From assembly GCA_012728165.1 (NCBI GenBank), contig JAAYFQ010000011.1:1-44030 (forward strand): 44,030 bases of DNA, in the 5' to 3' direction. Every line of letters starts with the position of its first letter. Positions within the stretch are counted from its first letter, which is position 1. The notes beneath the pieces were generated by a model that did no database searches, had not been told where the DNA came from, and saw only the letters and a list, made by a program, of their open reading frames with translations. The translations under genes and the position numbers were made by a program. This document shows, in pieces, positions 35,673 to 44,030 of this stretch. The stretch comes from Synergistaceae bacterium. Its GTDB lineage: Bacteria; Synergistota; Synergistia; Synergistales; Synergistaceae.

Positions 35673-36869
35673 TTATTCAACAAAAAACTTTACAGCAGCT
35701 ACTTCCTTGGGCTCAATGTTACGAATTAACTCACCTTTTCTTAGTTCTACAAGAGCTGGTAATGATTTAAGCCCCAATTTTTCCACAATTCTTTTATTAC
35801 GATATCCATCTACAAAAGCAATTTTAACTCCACTATCTTTTGCATATTTTTCTGTATCAACTTGCAGCTTTACTTGGTTTTGGTCAATACTTGAAGTAAT
35901 CAAAGCAAAAACATGTTCAGGATCTATCAAGACAGAGTTCAAGTGGAGTTGTTCTGTGATATAAGAATAAGCTGCCACTGAAGCTATAGCTCCATCGCCT
36001 GTTGCAGTAACAACTTGACGCAAAAACTTGTCGCGTATATCTCCTGCAGCAAATATTCCTTCAACCGATGTCTCCATTTTGTCATTTGTTATAATCCAGC
36101 CGTCTCTTGTCTGTTTAATCAGAGAACTGTTTTCACCTAAATAAGAAATGTTGGGCTCTGTTCCTACAAAAACAAAAACACCTGCCACAGGCAAATCTAT
36201 TATTTCTTCTGTTCTCACGTTTTTCAAAACAAGTTTTTCAACAAAGCCATCGCCTTCAATAGATTGAACAACACTGTTCCAAACAGGTTGAATTTTCGGA
36301 TTAGCCATAGCTTGATCTATTGCAAGTTTGTCTGCTCTAAATTCGTCACGTCTATGGATAACATATACTTTTGTAGCAAATCTCGTAAGATATCCAGCTT
36401 CTTCAACTGCAACGTTGCCACCACCAATAACTGCAATTGTTTCATCTTGAAAGAACGCTCCATCACAAACAGCGCAATAGCTTACACCTGCACCTGTTTT
36501 TTCTGCTTCACCTGGACATCCTAATTTACGGAAACTTGCTCCTGTAGCAAGAATAATGGCTTCAGCTTCTACTTCACCTTTGTCAGTGATTACTATTTTT
36601 GACCCATTTTTTATTTCAATTTTTTTTACCGTACAATCTCTAAATTCCGGCTTAAAGTGCTCCGCATGACTACGGAAATTCTTTCCTAATTCTAAACCGC
36701 TAGAATGAATTACTCCTGGCCAATTTTCTATCTCATTAGTAACGTTAATTTGACCACCTGGAGTGCCATTTTCTAACAATAGAACATCAAGCCCTGCACG
36801 TCGACCATAGATTGCAGAAGATAATCCTGCTGGTCCTGCACCAATTATTACAAGCTCTCTTTTTTCCAT
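35673..36869 (-). CDS. trxB: Thioredoxin reductase with C-terminal thioredoxin-like extension
   Basis: A 398-residue protein. Residues 1-308 are an ordinary NADPH-thioredoxin reductase: FAD-binding GAGPAGLSSAIYGRRAG, redox-active CAVC (C132, C135), NADPH-binding IGGGNVAVEEA, HRRD, and FAAGDIRD. An added domain of about 86 residues follows, with a thioredoxin-like pattern: a VFALI strand, the helix region, a second strand KIAFVDGY, and KSLPALVELRKGE with the cis-Pro equivalent P371. The place expected for CxxC reads SSIDQ (residues 326-330), so it has no dithiol. GGAGG precedes the ATG. It follows prmC by 57 bases and ends at the palindrome. Confidence 0.93.
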   Translation of the reverse strand: MEKRELVIIGAGPAGLSSAIYGRRAGLDVLLLENGTPGGQINVTNEIENWPGVIHSSGLELGKNFRSHAEHFKPEFRDCTVKKIEIKNGSKIVITDKGEVEAEAIILATGASFRKLGCPGEAEKTGAGVSYCAVCDGAFFQDETIAVIGGGNVAVEEAGYLTRFATKVYVIHRRDEFRADKLAIDQAMANPKIQPVWNSVVQSIEGDGFVEKLVLKNVRTEEIIDLPVAGVFVFVGTEPNISYLGENSSLIKQTRDGWIITNDKMETSVEGIFAAGDIRDKFLRQVVTATGDGAIASVAAYSYITEQLHLNSVLIDPEHVFALITSSIDQNQVKLQVDTEKYAKDSGVKIAFVDGYRNKRIVEKLGLKSLPALVELRKGELIRNIEPKEVAAVKFFVE

Positions 36870-36926
36870 ACTGTAGCACCTCCGATAAATTAGTTGCTAA
36901 TTAACATTAGTTATATTAAAAATATT

Positions 36927-37772
36927 TTAGAGTAATTGCCATATCATATGGCGTAAAATACCGTTGTAATCATAAATATTTTTTAATAATTTGAAGTCTT
37001 TCTGCATTATAATATGTATTTTGTCAATTTGTATGTTGCCCGCTGTCTCAAAACCAATATACCCTTGAGGTTTTATAAACTTAGGAGCTATTTTTATAAT
37101 TTTAATTAAAACATCAAGCCCATCTTCTCCACCGTCCAAAGCCTCTCGCGGTTCAAAATCTTTAACATCTTTCATTAGGATATCTATGTCAGATGTGGGA
37201 ATATAAGGTGGATTAAAAATTATAAAATCTAGAGATTTATCTTTAATATTACATTTGGATGGTTCAGAATTACAAATTAATTTGAATCTATTTTGCAGGT
37301 TATAAAAGTCTACATTTTTCATCGCCCATTCTAGAGCTAAGGCTGAAGAGTCAATACCATAACCTGAACAATTACTTTTTTCTAACAATAAGGTAATGCC
37401 TATACAAGCGCTACCTGTACACCAATCCGCAAATAACTTCACGTCAGGCATAAGTTTTAACATTTCTTCTACAAGCAATTCTGTCTCAGGACGTGGAATT
37501 AAACATCCTGTTCCAACTTTAAATTTTCTTCCGTAGAACTCTGCTTCGCCAATTATGTATGACAATGGCATTCTTTTTAAACGCTGCTCTACCATAAAAA
37601 GAAGTTCCTTGCATAAGTGAGGAGATACTTCTTCTTCATATTTTGTTATTAGAGTCGCTTTATTTGTAGCTAAGATTTTAGAAAGGATTAAGTCCGTAAA
37701 ATAGATCGGTCTTTCTATCCCTTCTTCTAAAAGTTTATTAATCGATAACTTTCTAAGTTCAAATAACTTCAA
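36927..37772 (-). CDS. prmC: Release-factor glutamine methyltransferase PrmC
   Basis: A 281-residue SAM-dependent methyltransferase that methylates the Gln of the GGQ motif in release factors. The catalytic NPPYIP motif is near residue 190, the family segment IPRPETELLVEEML is near residue 100, and the SAM loop reads DWCTGSACIGI where DLGTGSG is more usual. The N-terminal helical domain has the YIIGEAEFYGRKF end. It begins 10 bases after prfA, its substrate, the classic prfA-prmC pairing. Confidence 0.95.
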   Translation of the reverse strand: MKLFELRKLSINKLLEEGIERPIYFTDLILSKILATNKATLITKYEEEVSPHLCKELLFMVEQRLKRMPLSYIIGEAEFYGRKFKVGTGCLIPRPETELLVEEMLKLMPDVKLFADWCTGSACIGITLLLEKSNCSGYGIDSSALALEWAMKNVDFYNLQNRFKLICNSEPSKCNIKDKSLDFIIFNPPYIPTSDIDILMKDVKDFEPREALDGGEDGLDVLIKIIKIAPKFIKPQGYIGFETAGNIQIDKIHIIMQKDFKLLKNIYDYNGILRHMIWQLL

Positions 37773-37782
37773 TTAAACCACT

Positions 37783-38856
37783 CTAGACTTTAAGTGCTTT
37801 TAATTTTTCTGCCTGATCAGCCTCTGAAAGAATTGTTATTAGCTCATACATATCTCCGTCAAGAACCTGATCAAGTTTATGAAGTGTTAAGTTTATTCTA
37901 TGGTCAGAGATGCGATTCTGCGGGAAATTATATGTTCTGATGCGTTCAGAGCGATCTCCTGTCCCAACTTGCCCCTTACGATCTGCGGCCATTTTATCAT
38001 TCTGTTTCTGCATTTCTGCATCATAAAGTTTTGCTCGTAAAAATTGCATCGCCTTAGCACGATTTTTTATTTGCGAACGTTCATCTTGACACGTACAAAC
38101 AATTCCTGAAGGAAGGTGTGTAATTCTAACAGCAGAGTCTGTCATATTGACATGCTGTCCACCTGCCCCACTTGCACGGTAGGTGTCTGTCTTTAAATCT
38201 TCCAGCCTTATCTCAACATCAACTGCAGCTGCTTCAGGAAGGACTGCCACAGTTGCTGTTGAAGTATGTACACGGCCGCTAGACTCAGTCTCTGGAACAC
38301 GCTGAACACGATGGACACCGCTTTCAAATTTAAGCATACTAAATGCTCCGGCTCCATCTACACTAAAAACAACTTCCTTATATCCACCAATACCTGTTTC
38401 ATTTTGAGAGATAATTTCAGTTTTCCAGTTCTGACGTTCGGCGAAACGTGTGTACATTCTAAAAAGACTAGCAGCAAAAAGAGCCGCTTCTTCTCCTCCC
38501 GCGCCGCTTCTAATTTCAATTATTACGCTCTTGTCATCGTTACTGTCTTCGGGAATAAGTAATAACTGAATATGATGTTCTAGTTCAGGAATCTGGTTTT
38601 CAAGAGTCTCAAGTTCTTCTTTTGCAAGTTCTGCCATTTCAACATCTTCAGCAGCAATCATTTCTTTAGCCTCTTTAATTCCTTTAATAACTGACTCATA
38701 TCGCATAAAAGCATCAACAATCGGAGCCATTTTAGAATGTTTACGCCCTAATGATCGCATTTGATTAGGGTCGTTCGCCACATCAGATTCTCCCATGCGA
38801 GCTTCTATTTCCTTGAAACTTTTTTCAATCTCCTCTAATTTACTCAGCAGATTCAT
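37783..38856 (-). CDS. prfA: Peptide chain release factor 1
   Basis: A 357-residue release factor recognising UAA and UAG. The peptidyl-hydrolase loop GAGGQHVNMTDSAVRITHLP is intact. The stop-codon recognition element appears within domain 2, and ESSGRVHTSTATVAVLPE is the usual RF1 block. I place the start at ATG 38856 with AGGTGG 8 bases upstream. A GTG at 38868 is part of that ribosome binding site region. It lies between yqhQ and prmC, whose product modifies it. Confidence 0.97.
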   Translation of the reverse strand: MNLLSKLEEIEKSFKEIEARMGESDVANDPNQMRSLGRKHSKMAPIVDAFMRYESVIKGIKEAKEMIAAEDVEMAELAKEELETLENQIPELEHHIQLLLIPEDSNDDKSVIIEIRSGAGGEEAALFAASLFRMYTRFAERQNWKTEIISQNETGIGGYKEVVFSVDGAGAFSMLKFESGVHRVQRVPETESSGRVHTSTATVAVLPEAAAVDVEIRLEDLKTDTYRASGAGGQHVNMTDSAVRITHLPSGIVCTCQDERSQIKNRAKAMQFLRAKLYDAEMQKQNDKMAADRKGQVGTGDRSERIRTYNFPQNRISDHRINLTLHKLDQVLDGDMYELITILSEADQAEKLKALKV

Positions 38857-38887
38857 TTGGCACACCACCTGTGTTTTCTATTCGGCT

Positions 38888-39799
38888 TCATTTTTCTGGA
38901 TGAAGCGCAAGATCAAGAGCAGCAAGAGCAATCTCTATTTGGTCAAGCCTTGGCTCTTTTGTTGTTAAATACTGAAGTGAAAGCGCTGGCATTATACACA
39001 TACTGCCCCAGGTTTCAGAATTAGATGCGGCCTTTATAAACTCATAAGATATTCCTATCACCAGCGGTAGGAGGAGAACCCTGGTGCCAATGCGCCATAC
39101 AAAAGATCCTTCACCAATAATTGAAAATATAATTATACTGATAGAAATTACAACCAACAAAAAAGATGTTCCGCAACGCCTATGTATTCTGGAATAACGA
39201 GAAACAACTTCAGGAATAAGTTCAGCACTATTCTCATAAGCATTTATGGTTTTGTGTTCAGCCCCGTGGTAACAGAAAACTTGCTGCATGTCTTTCCATA
39301 AACCTATAACTGCAACATAGCCTATAAATATCATCCCTCGCATAATACCTTCCATTGCATTTTTACCGACACTTGTAAAGCCAAAGACGGAAGTTATATG
39401 TTCAGATAAAAACATTGGCAGAGCAACAAAAAGACCCACAACTGCGAAAATAGCAACAGCTATAGCTCCTATCATTTCTAATGGGGTCATTTTATCCTCT
39501 TCTCCAAGGTTGACTTCAGTAGAAATTGTAAGTGCTTTCGTGCCCATTCTCATCATTTCTATCATGGTAGCAAACCCACGAACAATGGGGCACTTCCAAA
39601 TCCCTTTCTTTAGCCAATCTGAGCCCAACCATGCTTTTAGCCAGATAGAACCTGAAGGTTCTCTAAGAGCAAGTCCCCAATGTTCGGGACCCTTCATAAG
39701 AACCCCTTCAATTACTGCTTGCCCGCCTACTGGTATTCTTTTTGGAGGCAAGTCCATGACTGAATTCATAATGATTTGTATAAAGAAAAATATCTTCAT
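38888..39799 (-). CDS. yqhQ: DUF1385 membrane protein (YqhQ family)
   Basis: A 303-residue polytopic membrane protein of the DUF1385 family. The N-terminal IPVGGQAVIEGVLMKGP and the central YHGAEHKTINAYEN are family signatures, and at least four hydrophobic segments lie between residues about 110 and 250. The biochemical role is unknown to me. The family is typically found beside prfA, prmC and rpmE, as here. The ATG at 39799 overlaps the thyX stop by four bases. Its ribosome binding site is weak, so an internal ATG at about residue 11 or 15, nearer the conserved start, is possible. Confidence 0.9.
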   Translation of the reverse strand: MKIFFFIQIIMNSVMDLPPKRIPVGGQAVIEGVLMKGPEHWGLALREPSGSIWLKAWLGSDWLKKGIWKCPIVRGFATMIEMMRMGTKALTISTEVNLGEEDKMTPLEMIGAIAVAIFAVVGLFVALPMFLSEHITSVFGFTSVGKNAMEGIMRGMIFIGYVAVIGLWKDMQQVFCYHGAEHKTINAYENSAELIPEVVSRYSRIHRRCGTSFLLVVISISIIIFSIIGEGSFVWRIGTRVLLLPLVIGISYEFIKAASNSETWGSMCIMPALSLQYLTTKEPRLDQIEIALAALDLALHPEK

Positions 39800-40488
39800 T
39801 TAGATAACATATTCTCCAAACTTGAATAAGGATCGCCGCATGGATGAGCTTCTTCGCAGGTACCATTCACAATACACGAAGGACCACCTGTAACAAAAAG
39901 TTCGGGAGAAGCTTTTCTTACAAGCATAAACATTTGACGTGCAACTTCTCTGATTTCCCACTGGGCTCTTTTACATAGACGTAGAGAGAAGAAAAGATGC
40001 AACTCTCTTGCATTCATAGTAACAACAATACGTGACTCCGCACCATGTGGAAGTATAAAACGCGCATCTTCTTTAGCAATACCAAGCAAGACAAGCTTCT
40101 TATAACATTCCCACGTAAAATCAACTTGTTTTTGAAAAATCTCTAGCGCGTACTCGTTCTCTAAAATTGAAGGCGGAACGATACAACTAGGAACGTTCAT
40201 TTCAACATATCTTTGACTCTGCTGAGAATAGCTGGCAAGTCTATGTCTAACAAGCTGATGTGTTGCAACCCGACTAATTCCTTCAATAGCAAAAGTATAA
40301 GATACGTGTTCGAATGGTGACATGTGCCCTGTCTCATTGAGCATTTTTAAAAAAGATTCTATTTTTTTGCTGTCAAGACCTTCGAGGATATCAGCAGCGC
40401 CTGATGGGCTATAGCATAGTTTAGCTGATGCTGCTACGACATTAGCCGCGTTCGGCGTGAAAGCTATTAGTTTTAAAACTATTGCCAT
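39796..40488 (-). CDS. thyX: FAD-dependent thymidylate synthase
   Basis: A 230-residue flavin-dependent thymidylate synthase, making dTMP from dUMP with methylene-THF and NADPH. The ThyX motif RHRxxSxxxxSxR appears as RHRLASYSQQSQR (R81-R93). The HMSPFEH segment near residue 55 and the late LRLCKRAQWEIREVA region also fit. No thyA is seen in the window. GGAGG lies 9 bases before the ATG. It follows the rpmE terminator, so it may begin a new transcript with yqhQ and prfA, though I found no clear promoter. Confidence 0.96.
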   Translation of the reverse strand: MAIVLKLIAFTPNAANVVAASAKLCYSPSGAADILEGLDSKKIESFLKMLNETGHMSPFEHVSYTFAIEGISRVATHQLVRHRLASYSQQSQRYVEMNVPSCIVPPSILENEYALEIFQKQVDFTWECYKKLVLLGIAKEDARFILPHGAESRIVVTMNARELHLFFSLRLCKRAQWEIREVARQMFMLVRKASPELFVTGGPSCIVNGTCEEAHPCGDPYSSLENMLSK

Positions 40489-40540
40489 TGATAGTTTCCT
40501 CCAACTTTATTTATTCCAAAACTTGATATTATTTATATTT

Positions 40541-40583
40541 TAAAAGAACAAGGGGAGAGCTGATTTGCTCCCCCCTTGTAGCT
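40541..40583 (-). terminator. Intrinsic terminator after rpmE
   Basis: Arms 40548-40560 and 40567-40579 pair over 13 positions with one A-C mismatch and a 6-base loop. On the minus strand the stem ACAAGGGGGGAGC is followed, after its partner, by TCTTTT. It lies directly after the rpmE stop. Confidence 0.75.
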
Positions 40584-40588
40584 AAAAG

Positions 40589-40831
40589 CTATTCAGCTGC
40601 TGGCTTGTCTTCGACTGTTTTCTGCCCGTAATTAACTCCTGCGTATTTCTGACGGAATTTCTCAAGGCGTCCCTCTTCAATTACGCGTCCCTTTTTACCT
40701 GTATAAAAAGGATGGCATTCACTGCAAATTGAAACCCTCATATCTCCAGTTGTTGATTTGGTTTCAAATGTGTTACCACAGGCACATACTACCTTACATT
40801 TTTCATATTTAGGATGGATGTCTTTCTTCAA
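40589..40831 (-). CDS. rpmE: 50S ribosomal protein L31
   Basis: An 80-residue L31 of the zinc-containing type. Four cysteines in CACGN and CSECHPFYTGKKG, plus one further upstream (KCKVVC), fit the zinc ribbon. The C-terminus has the usual GRVEKF-like EEGRLEKFRQKY, then a short Ala/Glu tail. Start is TTG 40831 with GGAGG 9 bases upstream. It has a promoter candidate upstream and a terminator downstream, so it is likely a single-gene transcript. Zinc-dependent L31 is often replaced by a zinc-free paralogue under starvation. No such paralogue is in the window. Confidence 0.95.
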   Translation of the reverse strand: MKKDIHPKYEKCKVVCACGNTFETKSTTGDMRVSICSECHPFYTGKKGRVIEEGRLEKFRQKYAGVNYGQKTVEDKPAAE

Positions 40832-40891
40832 TGTATAGCACCTCCAAATGTACTTGTTTGAGAGTAATGTTCATATCATGTACAACCATGC

Positions 40892-40920
40892 ATTATATTG
40901 CAGGATTGCCAAAGACGCAA
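40892..40920 (-). promoter_or_regulatory. Promoter for rpmE
   Basis: On the minus strand TTGCGT (40920-40915) and TATAAT (40897-40892) are 17 bases apart, in the 145-base gap between polA and rpmE. Transcription would start near 40885, giving a leader of about 55 bases. Confidence 0.5.
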
Positions 40921-40976
40921 GACTTATTTATAAACTTTTATAAATGCAGTACATATTCCTGCGTTATTTGGTTAAT

Positions 40977-43550
40977 TTACACATCACTTAAAGAAAAACC
41001 TATTTTAGAAACGGCTTTAACTGGTATAGATAAAACATCAACACTTTCCATAACTTCAAGAAGCCTTTTTTCAACCTTCTCAGCATCTTTCACCCTACAT
41101 TCACAGACAATTGAATCATGTACTTGTAGGATAATTTTAGCTCCTGTAAATTCTTTTTCAAGAACAGAATTAAATTTTATCAACGCTATCTTTGCTATAT
41201 CAGAAGCTGAGCTTTGTATAGGGGTATTAAGAGCAACTCGATTTATTGAACTATTGCCGCGCCCCACAACTGTGATTACTTCGTTTAGTTGGCGTCTTCT
41301 ACCAAAAATCGACTCAGTATAGCCAGCATCTTTTGCGATATCAACGCTGTCTTTCAAATATGTTCTAACACGAGGCAAAGCGCTAAAATATCTTTCAACA
41401 ATTTTTGCAGCCTGAGGTCTCGGTACTCCAAGTCTTTGTGCAAGTCCGTAAGAACTCATTCCATAGAGCAATCCAAAATTTACCACTTTAGCAAATCTGC
41501 GTTGCTCAGATGTGATGTACTCGTTAGGCAGAGAGAAAACCCATGATGCCGTTTCTAAATGGATATCTCTGTTCTCTTTAAAGGATTCTATTAATTTTTC
41601 TTCTTCAGATAAATGTGCAAGTACTCTTAATTCGATTTGAGAATAGTCTGCAGCTACAAATATATTGTCTTTTGAAGGTATAAAACACTCTCTAAATCTT
41701 TTTGCCCACACACCAAACACTGGCATATTCTGGACATTAGGATCTCTGCTAGCAAGACGGCCTGTGCCTGTAGCCAGATGATCAAAAGTTGAGTGTATTC
41801 TTCCATCACCTTCAATTGCAAGTTTTAAAAACGGATCTACAAACCCGGTAAGAATTTTTGATTTTTCTCTATACTCAATAAGTTTTGATGGAACATCACA
41901 AAGTGGTTCTGGCAAACGAGCTAGTTCTTCCAGAACACTCATATCTGTGGAATACCCTGTTGTTGTTTTCTTTAGCGGTGGTAAGTTTAGGTGTTCAAAT
42001 AAAAGAACAGCTACCTGTTTTGGCGAATTCAGATTTATTTTTTCTGAAGCCAGTTCTTCTATACTCTTTTCAATATATTCTATTTCTTTTTTTAAATCTA
42101 TCTGTAACAGAGATAGCTTTTCGATATTCACCAAAATACCATTTTTATGTAACCCAGCTAAGACAGGGCAAAGAGGCATATCTATCTCATCAATAATCTT
42201 ATTCAGTCCTTGTTTTTTTATTTCTGCATGAAAGGTATTCCATAAATTAAAAAGTGAAATAGCCAAATCTTTTCCTTCTGGTAATTTCTCGTTAAGTGTT
42301 TTTTTAATATCAGAACCGCCTCTATCTGGGTGCAAAACATAGTGTGCGATTTCAACATCTTTGATCCGTTCAGCTTTCGGTAACGGCAAAGAATTAAGCT
42401 CTAACATTTTTTTATATCCATAAACAATTAGAGTTCCACTTCTACTCCAATTTGAAAATAGTTTAAGTTCAATATCATTTTCTGGATGAAGATAAGATAT
42501 CTTTCCTTCTTGATCAGCTAAAACAAAAACTTGTTCGTCTTCGATAACACTTTCTGCTATTGAGAGTATATTCGCGGTTAGAATTTTATTAAGCCCTATC
42601 TCTTTTATTTCAACATTAGTAGACAATACATTTTCGAATACAGATTCAACTGCTCCAATATTATTTTGTCTAGAAGATGAAGTAATCTGTCTAGTATCAT
42701 CAAAGTGCATATATAACTTCCGCAAACCGAGATTCAAACACATTTCTTTCAAGATAGGATAATTTACATCTTTCATATTTAATTCATCCATTGGCACATA
42801 GTCGGTTTCTATAGGAGTAATTAAGCTTTTGCTCACATAAGCAACATCAAAACCAGCCTCAAGTTTTGATCTGCGTCCTTTTGCAATATTATTCAAGTTA
42901 GCATATATTCCATCCAAATTTCCAAACTTAGATACTAGTTCTTTTGCACCTTTTTCTCCAATGCCCTGGACCCCTGGGATATTATCAGCTGCATCACCAA
43001 CCAAAGCAAGATAATCAGCCATATTAGCTGGAGGGAAACCAAATTCATTTTTGAAAAAAACTTCATCATATAAGCTGAATTTAGAAACTCCTTTTATCGG
43101 GCGCATAACACTAATATTATCAGATATAACTTGAAATAAGTCTTTGTCTGCAGTTAGAATCGTGACCTTCCAGCCTTTAGATGCAGCATTTTTCGCCGTA
43201 GAGACTATATAATCATCTGCTTCAACCTTATCTCTGATAAATACAGGCACGCCCATAGCCCGACATATATCAATAATCAAAGGCATCTGCACTTTAAATT
43301 TATCAGGAGTTGGCTTTCTCCCCTGTTTATACTCTTTAAACATTTCATGTCGACTTGTCGGTCCTTTTGGATCAAAAAACATTCCGATATGATTGGCACT
43401 TAATTCACTCATACACTTTAACAACATATTGGTAAACCCTAATATGGCATTTGTAGGAGTGCCATCCGAAGCTGTTAACGTTTCAGGAAGTGCATAAAAC
43501 CCTCTAAAGGCAAGTCCGTGACCATCAATTAAAAGTAATTTTTTCCCCAT
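40977..43550 (-). CDS. polA: DNA polymerase I
   Basis: An 857-residue family A polymerase. The N-terminal 5'-3' exonuclease shows LLIDGHGLAFRGFYAL, MFFDPKGPTSRH, TILTADKDLFQ and LVGDAADNIPGVQGIGEKGA. The polymerase shows motif A DYSQIELRVLAHLS, motif B RRFAKVVNFGLLYGMS, and motif C QVHDSIVCE. The intervening region (about residues 300-440) lacks the FDTET metal motif, so the proofreading exonuclease is probably inactive, as in Taq and Bacillus enzymes. It is divergent from gltX. A weak AAGGA precedes the ATG by about 12 bases. Confidence 0.97.
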   Translation of the reverse strand: MGKKLLLIDGHGLAFRGFYALPETLTASDGTPTNAILGFTNMLLKCMSELSANHIGMFFDPKGPTSRHEMFKEYKQGRKPTPDKFKVQMPLIIDICRAMGVPVFIRDKVEADDYIVSTAKNAASKGWKVTILTADKDLFQVISDNISVMRPIKGVSKFSLYDEVFFKNEFGFPPANMADYLALVGDAADNIPGVQGIGEKGAKELVSKFGNLDGIYANLNNIAKGRRSKLEAGFDVAYVSKSLITPIETDYVPMDELNMKDVNYPILKEMCLNLGLRKLYMHFDDTRQITSSSRQNNIGAVESVFENVLSTNVEIKEIGLNKILTANILSIAESVIEDEQVFVLADQEGKISYLHPENDIELKLFSNWSRSGTLIVYGYKKMLELNSLPLPKAERIKDVEIAHYVLHPDRGGSDIKKTLNEKLPEGKDLAISLFNLWNTFHAEIKKQGLNKIIDEIDMPLCPVLAGLHKNGILVNIEKLSLLQIDLKKEIEYIEKSIEELASEKINLNSPKQVAVLLFEHLNLPPLKKTTTGYSTDMSVLEELARLPEPLCDVPSKLIEYREKSKILTGFVDPFLKLAIEGDGRIHSTFDHLATGTGRLASRDPNVQNMPVFGVWAKRFRECFIPSKDNIFVAADYSQIELRVLAHLSEEEKLIESFKENRDIHLETASWVFSLPNEYITSEQRRFAKVVNFGLLYGMSSYGLAQRLGVPRPQAAKIVERYFSALPRVRTYLKDSVDIAKDAGYTESIFGRRRQLNEVITVVGRGNSSINRVALNTPIQSSASDIAKIALIKFNSVLEKEFTGAKIILQVHDSIVCECRVKDAEKVEKRLLEVMESVDVLSIPVKAVSKIGFSLSDV

Positions 43551-43620
43551 TGTTTAATATCATCCTTTATGAAAAGTACGCCAATTAAAACAGTAAAATA
43601 TAATTTCCACGATACTATTA

Positions 43621-43649
43621 CTGACGTTGTTGAAATGTTACGTTATAAT
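43621..43649 (+). promoter_or_regulatory. Possible promoter for gltX
   Basis: TATAAT (43644-43649) is preceded by CTGACG (43621-43626) at 17 bases. Transcription would start near 43656, about 70 bases before the gltX ATG. The -35 match is partial. Confidence 0.45.
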
Positions 43650-43710
43650 AAAAAGACATTGAACACAAACTGTTTACTTTCATTAATAGTTTGAATATCA
43701 TTCATTATAG

Positions 43711-44030
<320 letters not shown>

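Noticed and set aside
38884-38905. Terminator between yqhQ and prfA
   Set aside because: A 7-bp hairpin (GCTTCAT/ATGAAGC) overlaps the yqhQ stop but has no U tract on the minus strand.

Overview
This 44 kb window is AT-rich bacterial chromosome, dense with housekeeping genes. Almost every gene lies on the minus strand. The plus strand carries only the 3' end of a class A penicillin-binding protein gene at the left edge, one orphan secreted-protein gene in the middle, and the 5' end of gltX at the right edge. Gene content and order (pgpH-ybeY-era-recO-glyQ-glyS-ppdK; glmU-prs-rplY-pth-mfd-mazG; cdaA-ybbR-glmM) resemble Firmicutes and Synergistota. I favour an AT-rich Synergistota-like or deep clostridial lineage, but this is an inference from layout, not a proven placement. 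I see no transposase, integrase, phage gene, CRISPR array or rRNA.

Layout, read along the minus strand from right to left. (1) polA, then rpmE with its own promoter and terminator. (2) thyX-yqhQ-prfA-prmC-trxB, ending in a 62-bp perfect palindrome. (3) A secreted M48 metalloprotease, then dnaX-dnaE-mtrB(TRAP)-pyk-nfo-cdaA-ybbR-glmM-galU, mostly overlapping or only tens of bases apart. (4) The plus-strand orphan secreted protein, then a minus-strand tRNA-Gln(UUG). (5) glmU-prs-rplY-pth, closed by a strong hairpin, then mfd-mazG-nfu, a decayed phoH, pgpH-ybeY-era-recO-glyQ-glyS, ppdK and a dGTPase.

How the genes fit together. GlmM and GlmU make UDP-GlcNAc, and GalU makes UDP-glucose for the envelope. 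CdaA makes cyclic di-AMP, YbbR is its probable membrane partner, and PgpH is its probable phosphodiesterase, so both ends of c-di-AMP turnover lie in the window. PpdK and Pyk are two routes between PEP and pyruvate. DnaE, DnaX, PolA, Nfo, Mfd, RecO, ThyX, MazG and the dGTPase cover replication, repair and nucleotide-pool control. RpmE, L25, PrfA, PrmC, GlyQS, GltX, Pth, Era, YbeY and tRNA-Gln serve translation.

The most notable points are: a degraded phoH whose 3' end persists under the pgpH start; a clear TRAP (mtrB) gene between dnaE and pyk; a thioredoxin reductase with a thioredoxin-like C-terminal domain lacking CxxC; an isolated secreted protein of unknown family; and the 62-bp palindrome. 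Several start codons were moved to TTG or ATG sites with a well-spaced GGAGG-type ribosome binding site. I did not find a convincing wholly new multi-gene system.
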